Shown here: positions 1 through 8,644 of the stretch, one piece after another | Layout: each line of letters opens with the position of its first letter | Position numbering within the stretch: position 1 is the stretch's first letter | From: Planctomycetota bacterium | Lineage (GTDB): Bacteria; Planctomycetota; Planctomycetia; Pirellulales; Pirellulaceae | Length of the DNA stretch: 58,657 nucleotides | Assembly: GCA_026692865.1 (NCBI GenBank) | Contig: JAPLNI010000024.1 | Span: 1-58,657, forward strand | Reading direction: 5' to 3' | The notes under the pieces: generated by a model | Seen by the model: the letters and a program-made list of their open reading frames with translations, nothing else | What the model was told of the DNA's origin: nothing | Databases searched by the model: none | Position numbers and translations under genes: made by a program

Positions 1-30
1 ATTCACTATTTTGAATAATTGACTAGCCCC

Positions 31-48
31 GAACCAATGGCTTGGTTC
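31..48. terminator. Small inverted repeat upstream of the first operon
   Basis: GAACCA (31-36) and TGGTTC (43-48) form a six-base-pair stem around a six-base loop. No T-tract follows, so this may be a weak terminator of a gene to the left, a leader structure, or chance. The rest of 1-144 shows nothing else I can support. Confidence 0.2.
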
Positions 49-144
49 CCTTCCTTTGGTGGGCGTTCTGGGTACACTGAGTGATTCCGGGAGCATTTTC
101 TCTTCGCTTTTTATCTAATGTTCATTTAGCTGTAGGTTTTTTGG

Positions 145-1086
145 ATGGCCGATTCGACACAAGATTTTCTAGAGCGGCTTTTAAAAAACGTCGAGTCGGT
201 TGTGCTCGGAAAACACGACGTTGTTGAAATGATGTTGGTCGCATTGCTTTCGGACGAGCATGTTTTATTGGAAGACGTTCCAGGGGTAGGAAAGACGCTT
301 GCTGCAAAGGCGGTTTCCAAAAGTATCGACGGTCAATTTTCACGAATCCAGTTCACGCCTGATTTGTTGCCAAGTGATATTGTTGGGAGCAGTATTTACA
401 ACGCTTCCAGTGGTACCTTTTCTTTCAGTGCGGGTCCCATTTTTGCCAATGTTGTGTTGGCAGACGAAATCAATCGAGCCCCGCCGAGAACTCAAAGTGC
501 GCTCCTCGAAGCGATGAGTGAAGGACAAGCCAGTATCGATGGCAAAACCTACCCGATGCCGGATCCTTTCTTAGTCATCGCAACGCAAAACCCCTTCGAG
601 TTTGAAGGAACTTATTTGCTTCCTGAAAGCCAGTTAGACCGATTCCTCATTCGAATCGAAGTTGGATACCCATCGCGAGAAGCCGAACGCGATGTTTTAA
701 CCTCGCACAATTTGGGTGAGCCTGTAGACCAACTCAAGAGTGTCGTCAGTTTGTCGGATGTTCGCTTCGCACAACAATCGGTACGCAAGGTTCAATTCGA
801 AGCAAGCGTTCTCGATTATCTGCAAGACATCATCGAAGCAACAAGAAAGTCAAATGAGCTACAAGTCGGTGTAAGCACTCGAGGTGCGCTGAGTTACTAT
901 CGAGCGTGTCAATCATTAGCGACAGTGAAAAACAGAAAGTTTGTGACGCCGGACGATGTAAAATCTCTGGCGATTCCAGTGATTGCCCACAGAGTGCTTC
1001 CAAAGGGGTTTGCTGCCGGCAGCGATCGAAAGCTTGTTGAAGCTTCGGTAAAGAAGATGATCAGTGCTGTGAAGGTTCCTGTTTAG
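145..1086 (+). CDS. MoxR-family AAA+ ATPase
   Basis: This 313-residue cytoplasmic AAA+ ATPase belongs to the MoxR family, whose members act as chaperone-like ATPases and are usually encoded beside DUF58 or von Willebrand-type proteins. Visible motifs are Walker A DVPGVGKT (residues 44-51), Walker B VVLADEINRA (103-112), sensor 1 ATQNP (146-150), and ESQLDRF (161-167) in the arginine-finger region. Length is normal for the family. The ATG at 145 gives a complete N-terminus, and no strong Shine-Dalgarno sequence is visible. It is the first gene of an operon: the DUF58 gene starts 12 bases after its stop, followed by a transglutaminase-like membrane protein. That trio is a recurrent bacterial arrangement. 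The client is not known and a role in envelope protein maturation is inference. Confidence 0.95.
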   Translation: MADSTQDFLERLLKNVESVVLGKHDVVEMMLVALLSDEHVLLEDVPGVGKTLAAKAVSKSIDGQFSRIQFTPDLLPSDIVGSSIYNASSGTFSFSAGPIFANVVLADEINRAPPRTQSALLEAMSEGQASIDGKTYPMPDPFLVIATQNPFEFEGTYLLPESQLDRFLIRIEVGYPSREAERDVLTSHNLGEPVDQLKSVVSLSDVRFAQQSVRKVQFEASVLDYLQDIIEATRKSNELQVGVSTRGALSYYRACQSLATVKNRKFVTPDDVKSLAIPVIAHRVLPKGFAAGSDRKLVEASVKKMISAVKVPV

Positions 1087-1098
1087 TGGTAGTTTATC

Positions 1099-2394
1099 AT
1101 GGCGACGATTCCTCTGGATTCCGCAAGCACCAAAGACCGCGATAGCGTTGCGTCGGATGCGCGTCCAACGACTCGACTGACACGCGAAGGTTACCAATTC
1201 GTTTTCATGTTGATGTTTGTTTGGTTGGCTGCAATTCTCCAAAACGTCAATCTTCTTGTATTGCTTTCAGGCGCATTTAGCGCGATGCTTTTGATTCAGT
1301 GGAGAATCGCTTCAGCAACTCTTGCAGGTCTTTCGGCGCAACGATTTGTTCCCTATGGAGTTGAAGCTCGTAAGCCATTTGTTGTTCTCGTGACAGTGAC
1401 GAACCCTCGACGTTGGCTTGCGAGTTGGCTGTTGATGATCCATGAAAATTTTGTGCTACAGTCCAGCTCTCGTGGTCTTTGGCAGCCGGGGCAGGGCCTT
1501 ACTTTATTCGTAAAGAGACTACTTCCGCAGAAGTCCAACGAGACTTCCTACAACTGTATTGCTCCTCGTCGTGGTGCTTATCGCTTTCAGCAAATGGAAC
1601 TATCGACACGTTTCCCGTTGGCCCTCATGCGTGGACGAGTGTCGGGTTGTGGTAGCCAAACCGTGATTGTGCGTCCAACGGTTGGAACATTGACTGCTGA
1701 TTGGCGAAAACATCTTGGGATACCTCAGCACGGTCAAACGCGACGTGCTTCGGCTATGTCCGGTGGCGATGGCGAATTTTACGGATTGAGATCGTATCGA
1801 CCTGGAGACACCTATCGATGGATCCACTGGCGAACATCCGCGAAACGAAATGAGTTGCTGGTTCGTCAGTTTGAGAGAGACGAGAAGCAATCGATGGTAA
1901 CGATCTTAGATCTGCATCAAGAAGGAAAATCGGCAATCAAAAGCGATTTAGTCGATCTAGCAGTCGAGTTGTTTGCGACGCTTATTTCACATGTTGTTCA
2001 GAAGGATCGCATGCATGCCCTAGTATCCGTACTGGATCAGCAAGGCACACCTTTGTTCGATGTAAAATCTGCGCACCAGTTAAACCCTGTCCTTGATCGA
2101 CTTGCCTTAGCATCACCGAACAAAAATGATTTGTTAGCTGACAACCTGAAGTCAGTCAGCCTTCGCAATAGCCTGAATGAGCCAATCTTGGTTGTTAGTA
2201 TACGAGCTAAACCCGACTGGCTCGTTGCAGCCGACCCGGCAATTGCCAATGCAACTTCGAACAATCAGATAGCGGCTACACAACCAATATCTATCAGTAC
2301 CAATCCTTCGTTCTTCCGGAACTTACGATGGATAAATGTCAACGACGAAACCTGGAAGCATCTATTTGAGCGAGGGCAGATCGTTGCTGGATAG
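1099..2394 (+). CDS. DUF58 domain membrane protein
   Basis: This 431-residue protein has two closely spaced hydrophobic segments near residues 34-75. A soluble part follows that contains the DUF58 signature, seen here as RSYRPGDTYRWIHWRTSA around residues 231-248 (an Arg/Tyr, Gly-Asp, Trp, Ser-Ala pattern). DUF58 proteins resemble von Willebrand A folds and are partners of MoxR ATPases. The gene starts 12 bases after the MoxR gene, and its 3' end overlaps the annotated start of the next gene by 59 bases, which suggests translational coupling. The N-terminal ~30 residues are polar and may be cytoplasmic. Function beyond the MoxR association is unknown; the domain call is firm. Confidence 0.92.
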   Translation: MATIPLDSASTKDRDSVASDARPTTRLTREGYQFVFMLMFVWLAAILQNVNLLVLLSGAFSAMLLIQWRIASATLAGLSAQRFVPYGVEARKPFVVLVTVTNPRRWLASWLLMIHENFVLQSSSRGLWQPGQGLTLFVKRLLPQKSNETSYNCIAPRRGAYRFQQMELSTRFPLALMRGRVSGCGSQTVIVRPTVGTLTADWRKHLGIPQHGQTRRASAMSGGDGEFYGLRSYRPGDTYRWIHWRTSAKRNELLVRQFERDEKQSMVTILDLHQEGKSAIKSDLVDLAVELFATLISHVVQKDRMHALVSVLDQQGTPLFDVKSAHQLNPVLDRLALASPNKNDLLADNLKSVSLRNSLNEPILVVSIRAKPDWLVAADPAIANATSNNQIAATQPISISTNPSFFRNLRWINVNDETWKHLFERGQIVAG

Positions 2395-4870
2395 AAAATC
2401 GCGAAACATACCTGAACATCTCTGGGTTACAACACTTAATTTCTTTGTGTTAAGCATGATGTTGGCGTACCTGGTTGGAATGGGACAACGCTCCAATCGA
2501 ATTCCAATTCTGGTAGCTATTATCATAGTCCTTGCGTTGGTCAACACGGATTGGCTTGGATGGTTTCGATTGAATCGTTATGTGGCCTACTTTGGGATGA
2601 TATCAGGTGCTGGACTTGCGATCTTTGAATTCTTTTACGGTCGTCAAATTGATCAGCTGTACTCGGTTGCGAACCTTCTGGTCTACGTACAGATTCCTTT
2701 AATGTTTCAGAAGAAGGACCAACGTATCTTCGATCACTGGGGCATTTTTTTGATGCTTGAAATGGTAGTCGCGTCGCTTCTCAACGATAACCTCCTGTTT
2801 GGTATTTTGTTGATACCTGTTTTGATTGTCGGTTGTTCCGCGATGATGTCTTTGGCGACTTATTCGTCGATCCAGCAAGGTGGCACCAGTGCACCGGAAT
2901 CGGCTGGATGGATTCCCGATGCGCTGCGTTGGCTTGGTCAAGAGCAATCCTGGGCCAGGCGACCTAGTGGTATCCGATTGATGGGGTTGAAGTCGCAACA
3001 CATCACTTCTTCTTCCGGGTATTTCACACGACTAGGATGGGCGGATGGACTGCCGGTTGGTTTGATCATCGCCATGTTCGCGTTGATTTACTTTTTTGCG
3101 TTACCAAGACTTCACACGGGTGCTTATGAGGGGCTTGGCAGAGCCAAACCACTGGTTGGTTTTTCCGGGATCATTTCGCTGGATGATGTTGGCGAATTGA
3201 TGAGCAATTCGGATATCGCACTGCGTGTCACGATGACCGATTTAACGACCAAGCGAAGCTTTCAGCCAGTGGAACCACCTTACATCCGAGGAATCGTCGC
3301 CGACACTTATGACGGCACTGGTCGCTGGCATTCAACCCAAGTCGATGAAGCTTTCAATATTTCGTCTGTCGAAAGATTACCAAGTGTTTTTGACGTTGCA
3401 CCCGAGCTGAAACAGTTTTCAGATCCAGTCGAGATCACCGTTACCGAACAAGCTCAATTAGATGATGCAGAGTTTTCAATTCCACCGTTTTTCAGTGTCA
3501 ACCCAGTCTCGGACTTGAAATTCAATCGACGTGATTGGAGTCTTGTCAGCCATTCCGCTGACGCTCGATCCATACGAAAACGTCGTAAGTATGAGTTTGA
3601 AACTAGATCCTATTTCGAAGGCAAACAGAATCCATTCTTGATTGATAACCCCATTCCCCGAAATCCTGATGAAGATGGAATTAAGGACTCGGACTGGTCC
3701 TTGTACCGAAAGCGACTCACGGCAATTGATCCAAACCGGTTCGCTGGGCTCATCAAACTATGTAACGTTGTAATCGAAGAAAAGAGTGAACGAAGCGATT
3801 TGGAAAAGGTCCTGTTGCTTGAAGATTTTCTTGCGACCTCTTCCGATTTTAAATATTCGTTACTTCCTTCGGTAGATCGAGCCAATGGAGTAGATCCAAT
3901 CGAGGACTTTGCTGTACGCCATCGTACCGGGCACTGTCAATTCTTCGCTGCAACGTTAGCCATGATGTTACGTTCGCAAGGGATCCCTAGCCGCATCGTT
4001 CTGGGCTTCCGACCTCCTGAGTACAACGACGTTGGTAAGTTTCTTGTTGTCCGGCAGAATCATGCTCACGCTTGGGTAGAAGCTTGGATAGCGCAAAACG
4101 AACTCGTGAGTACCACTGTAACTGCCCCCAAATGGGTCAAAGAAGGAGCGTGGATTCGTCTGGATCCAACACCGCCTGGAGAAGGCTCCAACGCAGGTGG
4201 CAGTCTCAAAAGTTCGCGAGGACAAGCCTTTCAAGCAGTTGAGCAGCTTTGGGAAGATCTTGTGATCCAGATGGACAGCTCTCGACAATCCGATGCAGCC
4301 AGCATTTTTGCAATGGTTGGAAATGGTTCTGTCGGAGTCTTTCTGCGGTCGCTTGAGCGAAGGTTTCTTCAACTTCAGACCCAAAACTTGGATAATGTTT
4401 CTATCGAAACGAATCGGTGGTTTTCTTGGAAGAGTGGTCTCATGGCGATGTTTTTGGCGGCAACGCTGGCCGTCGCAGCTCAGTTCCGGTCACCGATACG
4501 CGACCTGTTCACAAGTAGATTCTTAAGTCAAGGAAATCAATCGGCCGCAAATACTGCTCGTGTTTTACCTTTGTTTTTTCTCCGATTGAATTTTTCCCTA
4601 TCCCGGCTGGGGCTCAAGCGATCGATCTCACAAACGCCCCTTGAGTTCGCGAAAGAGTCAGAGAAATGGCTCCAAGAGAACGACTTTAAAAACCGAACGG
4701 AGGAGGGAGAACCACTTCTCACCTTAGATTCCATCATCAATACTTTCTATAATTATCGATATGGCAATAGCGACTCTCCGACGCCCACCGAACTAGAATC
4801 TATAGACAAGAAAATAGTCGCCATCGAACGGTTTTCGGCGCATCATCGCAAATACTACCTCCGAAGCTAG
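2336..4870 (+). CDS. TgpA-like transmembrane transglutaminase-family protein
   Basis: This 844-residue protein has several N-terminal membrane helices (about residues 30-270), an extracytoplasmic transglutaminase-like domain, another membrane helix near residue 700, and a charged cytoplasmic C-terminus. The cysteine-protease-type triad is intact: Cys534 in TGHCQFFAA, His578 in HAHAWVEAW and Asp610 in WIRLDPTPPG. The organisation matches TgpA/YebA-type proteins encoded with MoxR and DUF58. The substrate is unknown; cross-linking or cleavage of envelope proteins is the usual proposal. The ATG at 2336 lies inside the preceding gene and overlaps it by 59 bases. A later start, for example TTG at 2384, would remove the overlap and keep all membrane segments, so the first ~16 residues are doubtful. 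Confidence 0.9.
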   Translation: MSTTKPGSIYLSEGRSLLDRKSRNIPEHLWVTTLNFFVLSMMLAYLVGMGQRSNRIPILVAIIIVLALVNTDWLGWFRLNRYVAYFGMISGAGLAIFEFFYGRQIDQLYSVANLLVYVQIPLMFQKKDQRIFDHWGIFLMLEMVVASLLNDNLLFGILLIPVLIVGCSAMMSLATYSSIQQGGTSAPESAGWIPDALRWLGQEQSWARRPSGIRLMGLKSQHITSSSGYFTRLGWADGLPVGLIIAMFALIYFFALPRLHTGAYEGLGRAKPLVGFSGIISLDDVGELMSNSDIALRVTMTDLTTKRSFQPVEPPYIRGIVADTYDGTGRWHSTQVDEAFNISSVERLPSVFDVAPELKQFSDPVEITVTEQAQLDDAEFSIPPFFSVNPVSDLKFNRRDWSLVSHSADARSIRKRRKYEFETRSYFEGKQNPFLIDNPIPRNPDEDGIKDSDWSLYRKRLTAIDPNRFAGLIKLCNVVIEEKSERSDLEKVLLLEDFLATSSDFKYSLLPSVDRANGVDPIEDFAVRHRTGHCQFFAATLAMMLRSQGIPSRIVLGFRPPEYNDVGKFLVVRQNHAHAWVEAWIAQNELVSTTVTAPKWVKEGAWIRLDPTPPGEGSNAGGSLKSSRGQAFQAVEQLWEDLVIQMDSSRQSDAASIFAMVGNGSVGVFLRSLERRFLQLQTQNLDNVSIETNRWFSWKSGLMAMFLAATLAVAAQFRSPIRDLFTSRFLSQGNQSAANTARVLPLFFLRLNFSLSRLGLKRSISQTPLEFAKESEKWLQENDFKNRTEEGEPLLTLDSIINTFYNYRYGNSDSPTPTELESIDKKIVAIERFSAHHRKYYLRS

Positions 4871-4879
4871 AAGTTATTT

Positions 4880-5605
4880 ATGATTGTTACCATGGATGGA
4901 CCTGCCGGAGCAGGAAAATCACACCTCGCAAAACTACTAGCCTCTCGTATAGGCTTTGACTTCCTTGATACGGGAGCCATGTATCGTTGCGTCACGCTCG
5001 CATGCTTGGAAAGAGGCATTTCAATCGATGATCCATCTGCTGTCACGCAATGCGCTCTCTCGCTAGATATCCATTTTTCGGGCGCCTCGGTCTTACTGGA
5101 TGGCGTCGACGTCAGTCATCGAATCAGGTCACCGGAAGTGACTTGCGCGATTCGTCCTGTTGCTGACAATCCTGTGATCCGAGCACGCCTGGTAGAGCTG
5201 CAGCGAATTTGGGCAGGGGAGCGAAATGTCGTAACCGAAGGAAGAGATCAAGGCACCGTCGCATTCCCAAACGCGCCTTGCAAGATTTATCTGACCGCGT
5301 CTCCGCAAGAGCGAGCAAGAAGACGTGTTAAGCAACTTGAGTTACAGGGAATCGTGGCAGACTTCGATTCCGTTTTACGACAGCAGAATCAACGTGACTT
5401 AGAAGACACATCGCGAGCGTGTGGACCACTTCGAGCGGCCACCGACGCGATCTACGTTTTCAGTGATGGTCTAACAGAAGATGAAACCTTGGACCGACTA
5501 GTTGAGATTGTCGAAGCACGACGAGGGCTTGCCTTTACTGACAAATCACATTCAAAGGATTTGGATTTGTCTTCGGAAGCCAACGTATTGTCGAGTAAGT
5601 CGTGA
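4880..5605 (+). CDS. cmk: Cytidylate kinase
   Basis: Cytidylate kinase phosphorylates CMP and dCMP to the diphosphates in the cytoplasm for nucleic acid and CDP-lipid synthesis. The 241-residue product shows the P-loop GPAGAGKS (residues 7-14), FLDTGAMYR (28-36), the CMP-binding-domain segment EGRDQGT (120-126), and RDLEDTSR (172-179) followed by GPLRAATDA, matching the family's lid and acceptor motifs. A polar tail of about 25 residues extends beyond the usual C-terminus. The ATG is nine bases after the preceding stop, and the next gene overlaps by four bases (GTGA). The position next to a phospholipid acyltransferase gene fits a housekeeping block appended to the MoxR operon. Confidence 0.95.
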   Translation: MIVTMDGPAGAGKSHLAKLLASRIGFDFLDTGAMYRCVTLACLERGISIDDPSAVTQCALSLDIHFSGASVLLDGVDVSHRIRSPEVTCAIRPVADNPVIRARLVELQRIWAGERNVVTEGRDQGTVAFPNAPCKIYLTASPQERARRRVKQLELQGIVADFDSVLRQQNQRDLEDTSRACGPLRAATDAIYVFSDGLTEDETLDRLVEIVEARRGLAFTDKSHSKDLDLSSEANVLSSKS

Positions 5606-6300
5606 AGTCTCCTAAAGCAGATAAATCAACTTGGTTCGGAGCAAGAATCTATCAAGGCTTAAGCGAGTTGGTGAAGGATTTGTTTTATCGCTGGGTTCGA
5701 AATACTTCGCGGACGTTGGTAGTTGTTGTATTCGGCTTTCGCACAATGGGTCGGCAATACTTACCGTCAGATGGAAATGCGATTTTCCTTTCCACTCACC
5801 AATCGATGCTGGACCCCGTGTTGGTGGGGCTGGTGTTCAATGGAAAGTTAAACTACATCGCGCGTAAATCGCTTTTTCATCAACCGCTTTTTGCTTTTCT
5901 CATCCGTCTTTTGGATGCAATCGAAATTGATCGCGAGCGAGGCGGACTGGCCGGCCTGCGCGAAATGATGAAGCGTCTTCACGATGGGAAAATGGTTTTG
6001 ATTTTTCCGGAAGGAACAAGAACAGCAGATGGAGAGATTGGGGAACTTAAGCTGGGTTTTTTGCCGATCGCTCGCAAGACAAAGGCCGCACTCGTTCCGA
6101 TGGCAATCGCGGGTGCGATCGATGTCCTTCCGAGAAAATCTAAGTTTCCGCAGCGCTACCCAATCGCGATTGTCGTTGGGAAACCGATCTCCTACAACCA
6201 GCTAAACTCGATAGATGACAATGCGTTGATGGTTCGCTTGAAGCACCAATTGGATCAATGTAAGTCGGAAGCAGATTTCCTGACTTCTAGCAACGGCTGA
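5602..6300 (+). CDS. plsC: 1-acyl-sn-glycerol-3-phosphate acyltransferase family protein
   Basis: PlsC-type enzymes move an acyl group from acyl-ACP or acyl-CoA to lysophosphatidic acid at the inner membrane, giving phosphatidic acid. The 232-residue product carries the catalytic HX4D box as HQSMLD (His66, Asp71), the glycerol-phosphate-binding motif FPEGTR (135-140), and a hydrophobic stretch at about 38-46. The start is GTG at 5602, overlapping the cmk stop by four bases (GTGA), which indicates coupled translation. It is the last gene of the operon: a 477-base spacer follows. The acyl acceptor cannot be fixed from sequence, because some family members acylate ornithine lipids or other lysolipids. 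Confidence 0.9.
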   Translation: MKSPKADKSTWFGARIYQGLSELVKDLFYRWVRNTSRTLVVVVFGFRTMGRQYLPSDGNAIFLSTHQSMLDPVLVGLVFNGKLNYIARKSLFHQPLFAFLIRLLDAIEIDRERGGLAGLREMMKRLHDGKMVLIFPEGTRTADGEIGELKLGFLPIARKTKAALVPMAIAGAIDVLPRKSKFPQRYPIAIVVGKPISYNQLNSIDDNALMVRLKHQLDQCKSEADFLTSSNG

Positions 6301-6777
6301 GCTGATGGGGCAAACTATATCAATTATTTCAGTACCGCTCCACAAATAGCTATCTTTCGGTCAACTTCTATTATCCCTATAAGCTGAAAGTCTTTTTGAT
6401 TCTCGTTTTTGCTCATGGTAGTGCTCGTCAAGTTGCTTCTGACGACGTACAGTCGCTTATGGTTTAATTCAAACACAACCAATAAGACATCACAGATTAA
6501 CAGATCGCTAAATCCGTAACGTGTCATTCGTCGGACCCGAGCAAAATCGGATGTTTTGCTGAAATCTCTGCGGTATCTCGCTGCCAGATGAATTCATGAG
6601 CTTTCATCTGAATAGTTCGACTGCTACCCGAGATAGCGATTGATTGGGCTGTAGTGACTATTCATGCCCAAATCCGAACTTCAACCACTTCGATCGAGTT
6701 GTCGATAGATTCGTCGCAGCACTCCAGTCTCAGCAACCGGAAGGTTTCTAGCTCGAGTCGCGACTAGTTCGATAACC
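6301..6777. other. Spacer of 477 bases without a recognised gene
   Basis: I find no convincing gene here. A 67-codon minus-strand frame (6324-6527) lacks a ribosome-binding site, family resemblance and supporting context. No long palindrome or known repeat is visible. Promoter signals for the downstream small gene and csrA presumably lie here, but none stands out. Confidence 0.5.
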
Positions 6778-7089
6778 ATGATTTGCACTCGTAGTGAAGG
6801 TTTTCCATTGAATCACGATTTATCCAGAATTCGTCAATTGGTCGAAGAACAGCTTTGTTCCGAAAATTGTTTGCTTCCCGATTCGTTTCCTATCACAGAA
6901 CGCATCCTCTACAAACGAGGGGCTCCTTGTGGTGTATTCTTCTGCCTTCACGGACCAAGAAGCGTACGACTGACAGCAGTATTCGATGTCGATTCGAATC
7001 GAATCCTGTTTTACAACTCGCAGGGAAAACGAACGACTAGCGTCGCAACTACCTTTCCGATGAATCACCAAGCATTCATTGCTGCCTAG
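6778..7089 (+). CDS. Small conserved-looking protein of unknown function
   Basis: This 103-residue protein is not assignable to a family I know. It is compact and globular in composition, with a short N-terminal helix (SRIRQLVEEQLCSEN, about 15-29), a proline-containing turn, then alternating hydrophobic strands (CGVFFCLHGPRSVRLTAVFD, about 50-69) and a Tyr-Asn-Ser-Gln-Gly-Lys segment typical of a beta turn. Three cysteines cluster in the first half (Cys27, Cys31 and Cys50). The strand pattern and non-repetitive codon content argue that it is real. It lies 172 bases upstream of csrA on the same strand, so co-transcription is possible. The opposite strand is also open here (6820-7131) but reads less like protein. 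Confidence 0.6.
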   Translation: MICTRSEGFPLNHDLSRIRQLVEEQLCSENCLLPDSFPITERILYKRGAPCGVFFCLHGPRSVRLTAVFDVDSNRILFYNSQGKRTTSVATTFPMNHQAFIAA

Positions 7090-7261
7090 GAAATGAATCA
7101 CCAAGACTCCTCGAAGACCATGAAGTGTCAACGAGTTGCGTGCGCCAGTCGTCTTAGACGGAACGCAAACAAAATAGCAGCACGTCAGATCCTCGAATGT
7201 CGATGTTTCATACTAGTTCGTAATTTTTTGACCTCCCAATCGCCCAACGATCTCTTTTATC

Positions 7262-7573
7262 ATGCTTATTCTCTCTCGACGCGAATCCGAATGTATTCAT
7301 CTCGGCGACGATATCGTTCTTACGATTGTCCGCGTGTCGGGGGAGAAGGTGAGGATAGGCGTCGAGGCACCACCGCACGTGAAGATCCTGCGGAACGAAT
7401 TGGAGCTCAGTAAGCCAGACCAAGCTTCGCCCGAATCTGATATCACCGGAGTCTCGAAACCGACCGAGCTAGCATCACCGAGACAAGCACATCCTGAACC
7501 AGTCACCCCAATACAGATCCCAACTCCTTCCGCAGTCCGCAAAGTACCGATCCAAGTCAAGCGAGCGGCTTAG
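7262..7573 (+). CDS. csrA: CsrA/RsmA-type mRNA-binding regulator with extended tail
   Basis: CsrA dimers bind GGA motifs in mRNA leaders and alter translation or stability. The first ~50 residues match the family closely: MLILSRRESE at the start, the IVLTIVRVSGEKVRIGVEAP core with the conserved Gly-Val-Glu-Ala-Pro, and VKILRNEL for the C-terminal helix. Classic CsrA proteins are about 60-70 residues long. This one has 103, with a proline- and serine-rich low-complexity tail from about residue 52 that ends in a basic stretch (VRKVPIQVKRAA). No Shine-Dalgarno sequence precedes the ATG. In many bacteria csrA sits with flagellar genes; no flagellar gene is near here. Confidence 0.92.
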   Translation: MLILSRRESECIHLGDDIVLTIVRVSGEKVRIGVEAPPHVKILRNELELSKPDQASPESDITGVSKPTELASPRQAHPEPVTPIQIPTPSAVRKVPIQVKRAA

Positions 7574-7644
7574 CTGGCTTGCTGAAAACGATTAAACTCA
7601 GTACGAATAAAATGTTCAGGGACCATCTATTGGTCGCCCAAAAG

Positions 7645-8571
7645 CTAAGTTACCAAGCCTTTCGTGACAAGCATGAAGACATCCTCTAAGGTCGGATCTT
7701 TATCATGAAACGATTTCATCTTGACACCCGCGGAAATTAGCTGGCTCATCAGCTGCGAGAGTCCCTCGTCATCGGTGTCAATTTCGGCAGTCGCCCTCGA
7801 TCCATCGATATCGATACCACGAAGGTTGGGTGAGCTTCTGAGAATAGAGATGCCGATATCCTGATTTGCGAGGAAACGGACTTCAACAATTCGGTTGCGT
7901 CGAATCTTTCGATAGACCGTATCGATAGGACCGTGCATCAACAATTGTCCTCGCTCAATCACACCGATCGAGGTGCAGCAATCGGCAAGTTCTGAAAGAA
8001 TGTGACTGCTGATCAAGATTGTCTTGCCCATTCGCCGGAGCTCTCGAAGCAAGGCTTTAACTTCGATCCGCGCCCGAGGGTCGAGCCCGCTTGTAGGTTC
8101 ATCCAAGATCAATACCGGAGGATCGTGGACTAACGTTTTCGCCAGACACAGTCGCTGCTTCATGCCACGAGAAAGTCCGTTCACGTAATCGTCGCGCTTA
8201 TGTGTAAGGTCCAGCAGCTCTAAGACATCGCCGATAACCGCTTTCCTTTGCGACCGTCCAATTTGGTAAGCGACCGCAAAAAAATCGAGAAACTCCCAAA
8301 CCTTCATCCCGTCATAAACTCCGAAATCATCCGGCATGTATCCGATGCTTCTTCGAACATCCATTGGCTGGCGATTGACGCTGAAGCCATTGACTGTTCC
8401 GTCACCACGGGTCGGTTTCAGAAGCGTTGCGAGAAACCGAATGGAAGTGCTCTTCCCCGCCCCGTTGGGTCCGATAAAGCCAAACATCTCTCCAGCAGCA
8501 ATCTTCATGGAGATATTGCCCACTGCGGTAAAGTCACCGTAATCTTTACCAAACTCGGACAGCTCAATCAT
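7645..8571 (-). CDS. ABC transporter ATP-binding protein
   Basis: This 308-residue nucleotide-binding subunit has Walker A GPNGAGKST (residues 34-42), signature LSRGMKQ (134-140), Walker B VLILDEP (154-160) and switch His191 in ISSHILSEL. The C-terminal ~100 residues resemble the extra domain of ATPases that pair with ABC-2 type membrane proteins (CcmA/NatA-like). No separate permease gene lies next to it: the downstream minus-strand neighbour is in the other direction relative to its stop, and the upstream gene (8645-10495) is a self-contained exporter. The partner permease must therefore be encoded elsewhere. It ends 72 bases from the convergent csrA stop, and no clear terminator is visible between them. 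Confidence 0.93.
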   Translation of the reverse strand: MIELSEFGKDYGDFTAVGNISMKIAAGEMFGFIGPNGAGKSTSIRFLATLLKPTRGDGTVNGFSVNRQPMDVRRSIGYMPDDFGVYDGMKVWEFLDFFAVAYQIGRSQRKAVIGDVLELLDLTHKRDDYVNGLSRGMKQRLCLAKTLVHDPPVLILDEPTSGLDPRARIEVKALLRELRRMGKTILISSHILSELADCCTSIGVIERGQLLMHGPIDTVYRKIRRNRIVEVRFLANQDIGISILRSSPNLRGIDIDGSRATAEIDTDDEGLSQLMSQLISAGVKMKSFHDKDPTLEDVFMLVTKGLVT

Positions 8572-8644
8572 CCAACAACCGATTCAAAAAAGAACAGAGA
8601 ATCCAAGACATTTCTACATCTTATCACGATTTCATGACTGAGGT

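Noticed and set aside
6324-6527. A 67-codon minus-strand frame with a hydrophobic start
   Set aside because: No ribosome-binding site, no recognisable family, and weak coding character in an otherwise empty spacer.
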